Origin: Caenorhabditis remanei
Lineage: Eukaryota; Nematoda; Chromadorea; Rhabditida; Rhabditidae
Reading direction: 5' to 3'
DNA length: 64,000 nt
Assembly (NCBI RefSeq): GCF_010183535.1
Contig: NC_071332.1
Coordinates: 4,216,001-4,280,000, forward strand
Shown: positions 55,618 through 64,000 of the stretch, piece by piece
Layout: each line of letters opens with the position of its first letter
Numbering within the stretch: the first letter of the stretch is position 1
Made by a program: the position numbers and the translations under genes
The notes under the pieces: model-generated
Told to the model about the DNA's origin: nothing
Databases searched by the model: none
What the model saw: only the letters and a program-made list of their open reading frames with translations

Positions 55618-55988
55618 TTAATGATTATTGTAAGGGTTATAGTAATTGCTGTTATAAGTGTCCTCCCAATTATACGGATAATACGGGTAGTATGGGTTGT
55701 AAGGGTTCTGGTTATAACCATTGTTTGTCGAATATGGATCATATGGGTTTTCGATTTGACCACTGTTGATTTGACCACTGGATGATGGAACGACACCGGT
55801 GCCAATTTTATAGGCTTGTGGGGTATACCAGAGTTTGAAAGGTTGTTGTTGGTAGTAAGGGTCCGTTTGGTAGTAGGGGTCTGAAAATTTGGTATCTGAA
55901 GTAACAATCTTCAAAATTTGAAAATTTGAAACTCACATCCCATTACAGCAGAGATAAAAACAATCGTCGAAAAAATAAGAAAGCGCAT
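55618..55988 (-). CDS. 104-residue secreted Tyr/Pro/Asn-rich protein
   Basis: Exons 55988-55937 and 55880-55618. It has the signal peptide MRFLIFSTIVFISAVMG. The mature part has YYQTDPYYQQQPFKLW, a short hydrophilic linker (SSSGQINSGQIENPYDPY) and a tail of NPYNPYYPYYPYNW-type repeats ending YYNPYNNH. Tyrosine- and proline-rich secreted proteins of this size often become cross-linked into cuticle or eggshell in nematodes; that role is inferred. It is the next gene upstream of the Q/N-rich gene, on the same strand, 485 bp away from its start. Confidence 0.8.
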
Positions 55989-56334
55989 GGTAGAAACGTT
56001 GTGACCTGTCTGTCTACCACAGCTCCCCTTCCTTATAAGGAAAACTTTGTTCAAATACTCAGCGCAGGGTTATTATTATTTCCAGATGTTTGCCTTATGG
56101 ATAAAAGGGTATGATGCATATAGTTTGAACCACTTGGGTTGCAATCGTCGTGCTAAAAAAATGTTTGGGTTAGGGTAGGTGTTGCACTCGATTTGGTCGA
56201 GAAAAGGAAGTGACGCGGTGATTTGAGTGACCTAAAATAAAGGAAATGATGTCATGGATAGCTACAGTTGTGGAAAAAGTGTTTCAAAAGCTGGTTTTTA
56301 CAACATCAAAAAATTGTTAAGACTGAAAATGAGT

Positions 56335-56575
56335 CAGTCAGGTGCAAATCTAGATTTGTATTTTGTACTTGATAACTTTTTGATTGATATTCTATTTTTG
56401 ATATCAAAAACTCCTAGTATGGAAAGAGGAGGAGGCCGCAGAGAAGCTAGAGTGTCTGACTTCTCTGCACCTTTCTTTTTCTTGGGCGCCCACTATATTG
56501 TTGACTTTCAAGGCTCATATCTCATAAACTGGAACAGCTATCAAAAAGTTGTTAACTACAGAAATAAAGAAAATA
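56335..56575. repeat. Fold-back repeat, GCAGAGAAGCTAGAGTGTCTGAC copy
   Basis: CTTGATAACTTTTTGATTG ... GCAGAGAAGCTAGAGTGTCT ... TCTCTGCACC ... CAAGGCTCATATCTC ... CTATCAAAAAGTTGTTAACTA. Same family as 31375-31605. The 120-codon frame across it is not a gene. Confidence 0.7.
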
Positions 56576-56793
56576 ATTTCCATACAAAAATAATGAAATA
56601 TCTTAAAAATTGGTAATTCCGAAGTCTGTAAAAAGGCTCTAAAAATTCAACTTTTTGTGACATATCATAAAGTAAGTGTACTCATCACTCTGCAGATTCT
56701 TACTGTATTCTAGTTGGTACTATGCGATTTGGACAATATACCAATTAGATGATGTTTACACACTCCGCCTTACTTAATTGAATAATTAATTAA

Positions 56794-57642
56794 TTAAAGG
56801 AGGACTGAAGTCATATTTTTTAATTTCAGATTATGATACTTCAGAAAATTCTGAGCAACTTTCATAGTTGGAGCATGTGCTAAAAATCGCTCAAAACGCC
56901 CTAAATTCACGTTTTCCCGGCTCAAAAGGAGCCTAGGTGGAAGAGTTTTCCCACGCGTATTTTTGCCCCCGTGTAGTCTTCTCGGACAATATTATTTCTT
57001 TTCATACTTGTCATTTGACGGGCCAGGGCCGGGCCGAGGAAAAATTTTGCCGGCCCGGGTGGAAAATTTTTTAAAATTTTTGCACCCCAAAAATAATTTT
57101 CAAGTGCTTTTTTTTCACTAAATTCACTGTAGAATTTATAAAATCATCAATTCAGTCGAATTTTTGAAGAAATTTTTCAAAAATTAACGCTGAAAAAACA
57201 TGTTTTTCGAAAAAAGTCGCTCCACCCGGGCCGACCCGGGCCGGGCCGACCGGGCCGGTGAAAATTTGGAAATCGGCCCGGCCCGGCCCGTGACAAGTAT
57301 GTTTCTTTTTATTTCTCGATTTCTCGTTTTCTTGCTTTTTTCAACAAAATGTCGTGTTTTTTTCAATTTATATCGTAAAAAAAGAAGAAAAAACACGAAA
57401 ATTTGTTGAAAAAAGCAAGAAAACGAGAAATCGAGAAATAAAAAGAAATAATATTGTCCGAGAGGACTACACGGGGGCAAAAATACGTGTGGGAAAACTC
57501 TTCCACCTAGGCTCCTTTTGAGCCGGGAAAACGTGAATTTAGGTGGTTTAGAGCGATTTTTAGCACATGCTCCAATGTTGTTCAGAATTTTCTGAAGTAT
57601 CAGAATCTGAAATAAAAAAATATGACTTCAGTCCTCCTTTAA
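56794..57642. mobile_element. TTAAAGGAGGACTGAAGTCA fold-back element, host of a nested insertion
   Basis: Ends TTAAAGGAGGACTGAAGTCA and TGACTTCAGTCCTCCTTTAA are exact inverted repeats. Inner arms share CCGTGTAGTC(T/C)TCTCGGACAATATTATTTC and GAAAACGTGAATTTAGG. A GC-rich element sits off-centre at 57003-57301. A smaller relative lies at about 58638-58835. Confidence 0.85.
57003..57301. mobile_element. GC-rich inverted-repeat element nested in 56794-57642
   Basis: Ends CATACTTGTCATTTGACGGG and GGCCCGTGACAAGTATG. TTTCTTTT at 56995-57002 and 57302-57309 is the 8-bp target duplication. Removing it leaves the arms of the host element. Confidence 0.85.
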
Positions 57643-60600
57643 TGCTCAATAAATTTTTACTTATATTTTCTGGGCATCTTTATAAAACAAAATCGCTTTC
57701 AAAATAAAAATTCCCATCTTTTCCATTATTTCATCTTTTGTTCTTCTAAAATGTCTCCATCCCAATAACAGTGGCTAATTAGAACCCCTTAAATGCTCGT
57801 TGGTCACTAAAACTGTCAAAAATGTATACATTTTTCAGAGAAGAGTCTTTCATAGAACAACAAAAATCTCATCAATCTAAAAATGTACTTTTCTGTTTTC
57901 TCAGAATCATAATCCTGTCTGCTTGTGTGTGTATGTGTCTGACGCATAATGCATTTATTGTCTTGTCTCAGGAAGAGATAGAAAATAAAAATAAAAAGAT
58001 ATTCATAACATTACTTCACACACTTTCACGTTTTCTGATATTTCAGAGCTGGATCAGACATGTTTTTATTTTCTATTCTTTGTTTTCTTCACCCAGCCGG
58101 ACCATCATCATCATCTCATTTGGTTTCCAATTTATTTGTGTTTTGAGCCTAGACGTCAGCCTGGAAATTGATGGATTTCATTGAATTCATAAGTTTCCTG
58201 AAACCTTGCTATTCATTAATTCTGAATAGCAATTCGGAATTTGCTCTTCTAATTTTAGAAACCAAAAAGACCAGTGCAGACATCTCTCTTCCTTCTCCTA
58301 AATAGTTCCTTATGGACCCTCACCTCACAACACAAAATCGGTTGTTTTGCTCTTCGGAGTGTTCCGGGTGAAAGGCGGATGGGAAGGGGGAGGAGAAAAA
58401 AAGTTTCCACACTTTTCTTCCCTTTCAATTCAATCAGGCTTAGCTAACATAAGATGGCTCGATTTCTATTTCTCTGAATTTTTTGGATTCCCTTGGGATC
58501 CACTTACACTTTCGAGAAGTCTTGATGTCTTGTGGAGTGCAACAATGTTCGATTCTATTAGGGGGAAGAGTGATCAGAGGTTGTTTTGTTGTTGTTAGGC
58601 TTAAGAGTTGTCAACAATTCCATAATCGCTCAAAATTGCTTTAAGAAGGACTGAAGTCAGATTTTTTAATTGCAAATTTCGATAGAGGTGCATTGGTGGA
58701 AGAGGTTTTTTGCGCTGCCGTGTAGTCCTCTCGGACAAGATTTTCGCTTTTTTATCATTGATGAAAGTTTCTTAGAATTTTCTGAAGTTTCGGAATCTTC
58801 AATTTTAAAAATATGACCTCGGTTCTCCTTTAAGATAATTTCAGCCTTATAGGAATTATAACAATTGACCAAGCCGTATTAAGTCAGCTTGATCCTTTTC
58901 AAAAACCCAAAAAAAAACTTGAAAAATTTTTTTTGACTTTTACTAAAAATGTACATCTTTGCATTGTTGAGAAAAAACATTTGGCTGAAAAGCTTAATCT
59001 GTGTTCTAATTTTAATAATTGTCGAAACTCACATAGCTTTTCTTACCAGGCCAGTAAAAACTTTTATCCTTTGCTTAAAAATTCTGAAAGCATCACCATG
59101 AATTCTGCTTCCCAACCATTTCAATTCTTACCTAAACATTAATTTTAAATTACGCTTTTTTTAAACTATTATATCTTGGTTCTTGTTAACTAAAAAGTAT
59201 AACCTTCAATTCCAAACATAAAGTGCCCAGGCCTTCTATCAACAGAACTATAAAATATCAAAGAACCGAAAAATGCATATATAATTTTTCCCCTAATATC
59301 CACATCTATCCGATGACACATTACCCAACTCAAGTGTTTTTTTTTCTTTATTTCAACAATTCCGCTAATTACTGCTAACCGCAGTATCATATTTTTGTTC
59401 GTCTCTTTCCTCATCATTTTTTGACAATTATGATTCATCAGAGTCATTTTTTCATTTGTTTTCTCTTTCTTTACGGAAAGAATCATTTTAATAGTGTTCC
59501 CTTTCTATTAAGATATTTCAATATTTAGTTTCAGTCTGCTCCTTTGTGTTTTAATCTTCATTATCTCCGCCTATAATTAAACAATTCACAATATATGTTT
59601 TAGTCTGGAAGCTTGTCTGAAAAGCCATAAAAGCTCAACACTTTCTGACTCACAGATCTTCTTTTTTCACATCTTACTTGATGAGAACTCATTCTGACAT
59701 ACAGACCTCCCTTTACGTTCCATCTAAGCTTTTCCGCCTAATTCAAGCTTTCTTATAATCCGAAAGAGAGAAAATCTCATAGTTTATGTAACAAAGATCT
59801 AGGATTACTCATGAAACATTCATTAAAAAAAAGCAAAAAGGTTTTTTTCTGGCCCTTTTCCCTTGTTATTCACAGAACATAACTAATCTGTTTAAAAAAT
59901 TACATACTTTTGGAAGTGATTCTCCCTAATCTCTAATAAAAAGGTCTTTACGCAATGCATATTTTTTCTTACTCTCCATTTTATTCCTCCTCAAAGTTTA
60001 GGGTGCAGAAATTGTGCACTTCAAAACTCAAATATCACGTTGAAAACTGAAAAGCGAGTGATGGAAAAAGAATATGAAAACATAAGATTTACGAATTTTT
60101 TTTGCTTACATGCTTAGGTTTTGTGAAAGGGAGGATAAGAGTATTCCTGTTTTTTGCAGTGTTCTTTTCATTTTTATTTTTTGTGTTCGGAATTTTTCGG
60201 TTGTCTTGTTGCTCAGTTTAGACTAGCTTTCAGCAATGAGCTCAAAGAAAAATGAAGTTTTTAGCAAGTTTGAAACTTCTCATATAGAATTTTAAGAAAT
60301 GAAAATTCCAGTTTTTTACAAGTTTTTTCCTATGTTACAATTTTTTGACAGGTTTGTCGACGTCGCAAAAACAAAGCATTCTGAAACCGAGTAATTCCGA
60401 CAATAATAAGTTAAAACATTATTTTTCGACATTTTTAATTTCAAAGTTGTCTCAGTTTTGAAATGTTTGGTTTCAGAACTTCTCGGTTTTAAAATGGCTG
60501 GTTTCGAAACGTCATAGTTTCGAGGATTCAAAGTTTCACGGTTTCAAAACCATGTTTTTGAATTGTCTCGGTTTTGAAACGTCATAGTTCCAAAACGTTC

Positions 60601-61300
60601 TCAAATCTTTATTTAAACTTTGAAGTTTTCAGAAGCACTTTCATTTTCACTTACCATTTTTCAATTAGCATCATTTTGAGAACCTTCGAAAACTCCGTTT
60701 CAGAAACCAAAAAATCTCGAAATTTTTGATTTTCCAGACATAAATTGTTCTTGAAATTATATAAACATTTCCAGAATTTATTTCGAGTTTTGAATTTCCC
60801 ACTTCTTTTTCCCACAAAAAACGCTCCTCGCCTTTCAGAAGTTTTTTTCTCGTTTTTTTTTTCAATATCATCATTTCTTTTCAAGTAAGTAATTAAACTT
60901 AAACTTGAGTCTAGCCAAATAATTAATTAAGAACGTCTGAACCAAAAACTTCTAAAAGTAATTTCCCCCTATCTTTGACCACTCTCATTTTCCCAACCCA
61001 AAATAGTTTAGCCTATTCAGAAGGCAAAGTCTTCCTCTTTTCCATGAAACACCACACATTTTCAGAATTCATTAGAATTCCACTTTCTCTCCTTTTATAG
61101 AAAAAGATATCCAGAAAATTAAAAAAAGATATTTGATGTGACATCATGAAAAAGTTTCAATGAACGTTTCTCACTCAGTTTACACTATTTGAAGCATTGG
61201 ACGTGCCATTTTCAGTTGTGGCGGTTTTTGCTCACATATACAAATACATAAATACGAGAGAAGCGTATATGCGTACAAACAAAGAAATTTCTATTTGTTA
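57643..61300. other. AT-rich region without a supported gene
   Basis: Long AT-rich DNA. Frames such as 57822-58184 and 58933-59142 have no signal peptide, domain or in-phase splice partners. About 58638-58835 is a degenerate AGGACTGAAGTCAGATTTTT / CCTCTCGGACAAGATTTTCG fold-back. About 60460-60600 is a GTTTCGAAACGTC repeat. It could be a long intron or promoter of a gene lying beyond the window. Confidence 0.5.
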
Positions 61301-64000
61301 GTTTCTCATTATTTTTCGAGAGAGAGAGAGAGAGAGAAAGCGGGTTCCAGAAAATATTGGCGTGCGGAAGTTGTAAAGGTCAAGAAGACTCTGGTACGTG
61401 GATTCTCAGAAATTTAATGTCCATGGTTAAACCCAGGACAAATTGTGCAGTGTGCCAATTAGTAGGCTTCAATTTTTAAGTCTATCACTTTGACAAACCT
61501 TAATATTGGACGGTCTGCCACTAAGTTACACCTGATCTCATAATTTTGAAATTATAATAATGTTGTAGATAAAACTAAGGGCTATATTTCTTCAGTTGAC
61601 CACTTTTTGATAACTTGTCACGCTTCTGAGATATGCGCCTTTAAAGTTGGGTTGTTGAAAAAAAAGGATGAAGAGAGGCACCGAGAAGCTAGAGTGTCTG
61701 ACTGTCTGCGTCTCTCCTTTTCAATGAACTTTTTGTTTCAAATTTAGCTTCAACAAACAGATCACAGCATGAACTTCATTTTTGTAGTTGACAACTTTTT
61801 GATAGCTATTCAAGTTTTCGAGATATACGTCTTTAAAGATTGGTAGCTGGAAAAGAGGCGAGAGAGAGAGAGAGAGCTCAGAGAAGCTAGAGTGTCTGAT
61901 TTCTCTGTGTCTCTTTTTCTTGTCATCATTTGCAAAAATAATAATTCTGGCCTCCTACGACAACACTTAACCCCGTGACGTGCTGTTCACAGACAAAAAG
62001 CTTCCATAACCCCGCCTGGATCAGATTCGTATCAGGAACCAAAAAATAAATACAAAATCCTCCTTTCTGACTTCTAAACAACCCCTCAAGAATCATAACT
62101 CCTTGATCTTTAACTCCTCGTTTCCTTAAACTCGATTTCTCGAAAAATTATTTGTGCATTTATGTGAGGTTACAAATGTGTCACCGCTGTTCTTTCAGAC
62201 AGATTGAACCAATTTAGGGTCTGTCATCGATGACGTTTTTTTCACTTTATCCTGATATGTCCTTGACCCTGACAGAATTTCAGATGTCTGTTGTAAGATG
62301 TAAGATGAGTCTGCCATAAAATATCAGTTTTTTTCCAATATGCTCTACATCTAATCCAAACTGAAACTTTGACCATTCCAAATTCTCCAAACAAATTTTT
62401 GAAAAAGTTTTTCCGCCACAGCAAGAAAATAAAGAGGTCACTTGACTTCATGAAAACAGCCACCGCGTCTTAATCCGTCCTTTCGTCACTCTTGAGATAA
62501 AGCCCATGGACATCCAAAAACCAACGAACACGGCCTCGTCGACGGTGAGAAAATGATGAATCAGTTATGAGGGAAAATATTCTTCCCTTCAATTTTCTAT
62601 CCCCAGAATATCTTGATTTCTTTTTCTTTCGCTCTCATTTTCAACTTTTAATTACCCCTAGCTACATTTCAATTTCTCACGCGAACCCTCTTAGTCACGT
62701 CATTAATTCCAATGACTGAACTGAAAAGAATCTAGAAGACTGAGCCTTCCCATAATTAGATAATCTGTGTACATCTCTCTCGGGTTCAAAGAAAAAAGGA
62801 AGACGATCATGTTATTCGGTGGTCATGAATTTGGATTCAATTCACACCAATTTCTTGTTATCGAACTGCTAATCCAGTTTTTTCAAGAAATTCTACAATT
62901 CAAAAGTTCCTGGCAAGCACAACATATATAAGAATAATTACCGTCTCAGCGGAAACCTCATTCTGGAATTCTAGACATATCTCTGAGAAATGAGTCTCGA
63001 CGCGAACTTTTGGAGAGCACGAGCACAATATTGTTAGGTGCTTTTGACAACTAGTAATTTTTTCTCGAGAAGTGCTACTCACTCATTTTTGGGAAGTTCT
63101 GGCTAGCACTCAGCCTAAGTGTGCCTAGATCATTGTCGGAGACCTGTTCTGCTTCTTGAAAAAGTCAAATTTTGAGAATGTGGTACGGTTTTTAGGTAAC
63201 TTTTATTTTTAGTTGAGTATGATGTTCAAGCCAAGAACTCCGTACTAAAAAAATTCACTAGGAGAGGGAATTTCTACGGTTGAACTATTAGCACGCCAAC
63301 CACCGTTGTGTGCGAAATTGTAAGACTCAGAGAAAAAGTGACATTTTTCAAGGGCATTTCGGTGGAGCGCAGTTATAAGAACTGTGGCGAGCTTATACAT
63401 GCCATTCAAAAATTTGACATTTTGGAACGGCCGTAACAACTTTTCAACGATAGTTTTTCTTTTAACTGACTTTATTTTGGTTATTTGTCTTTTCGACTTG
63501 ATGCGTACTTTATTTCCTTCTCGTTTTCAAAAGAAAAGGCTTAAAAGCCTTTCTTTCAAACTGCGAAACCCTCCAGCCGGGTCGAATCCCTTCTCTGACC
63601 TATCTGTCAAGAGTAAGGATTCATAAGACCAATTTGGTCTCATTTAGCATTTTGACTTAAAAATCTGAGTGTGTCGAAGCCTATTCACCCAGCAGATCTG
63701 TCTTTAGGCCCAACATAATTTTTTTGATATAACTTGAAACCGCAAACCAGGGAAGGTCATGGAGTTAGTGTGGAGTTATGAGACGTAACCTATATCATTG
63801 GAAAGCTAAGAAAACGCTGATTCCAAATATATGTTTAGTTTTTGGGCTTGATGCCTGGTATGCGAGAAAGAGGAGGCCAAAGTTTGAATTGTAGATATTT
63901 TTAACACATACGTTAGAAAATGACTTGTAAGCTGTTCAAACTTTGACCTCATTTTTTTTCGAATACCAGTCATCGAGGGCCAAAACTGATTATATATTTG
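61300..64000. other. AT-rich region with a GA microsatellite and fold-back repeats
   Basis: A (GA)n run stands at about 61316-61338. About 61560-61925 holds two copies of the TTTTTGATAACT/GAAGCTAGAGTGTCTGA family (GAGAAGCTAGAGTGTCTGAC and GAGAAGCTAGAGTGTCTGAT). About 63290-63400 holds a GGTGGAGCGCAGTTATAAGA fragment of the short element seen at 27155. From 63745 the left arm of the AGGGAAGGTCATG family runs to the window end. No gene is seen. Confidence 0.5.

Noticed and set aside
57822..58184. 120-codon plus-strand frame
   Set aside because: AT-driven composition, with no signal, domain or splice partner in the surrounding 6 kb of gene-poor DNA.

Overview
This is nuclear DNA from a nematode, almost certainly a Caenorhabditis species. 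Introns are short (often 45-60 bp) with TTTCAG-type acceptors. Genes are small and tandemly duplicated, and the families are nematode-typical: a WSN-domain receptor-like protein, CX-module proteins, a PP1-like phosphatase relic and Q/N-rich secreted proteins. I cannot name the species. Gene models below were built by hand from splice sites and reading-frame phase; where exons are listed, the spliced length is a multiple of three unless stated otherwise.

Layout. 1-4.5 kb: fold-back repeats and a duplicated gene fragment. 4.5-8.1 kb (+): a seven-exon WSN-domain membrane protein whose cytoplasmic part looks like a broken-off tyrosine-phosphatase domain. 8.1-10.8 kb: second copy of the duplicated fragment, split by a 1.7-kb palindromic transposon. 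12.1-12.7 kb (+): a decayed PP1-like phosphatase. 13.9-21.5 kb (-): small single-pass membrane proteins in tandem, many with a C-terminal [V/I]-x-Y-x-[V/A]-type tail, interleaved with GC-rich mobile elements. 22.0-34.0 kb (-): eight tandem CX-module genes; seven look intact and one is a pseudogene. 34.9-40.0 kb (-): five more small secreted or single-pass genes, including a second paralogous set (R, S, T, U) with basic tails. 40.3-50.4 kb (-): one about 20-exon gene for a spectrin-like/coiled-coil plus six-Ig-domain protein of muscle-cytoskeleton type, with tRNA-Pro(UGG) in an intron. 53.9-56.0 kb (-): two secreted low-complexity proteins (Q/N-rich and Y/P/N-rich). 56-64 kb: repeats and AT-rich DNA with no gene I can support.

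Most non-genic structure consists of inverted-repeat (fold-back) elements of at least nine families. Several have readable target-site duplications, two are nested insertions, and one insertion supplies the stop codon of a host gene. The small membrane-protein clusters and the CX cluster share one design (signal peptide, short ectodomain, one membrane helix, short tail) and one orientation, which suggests repeated local duplication. The proteins' functions are unknown to me.
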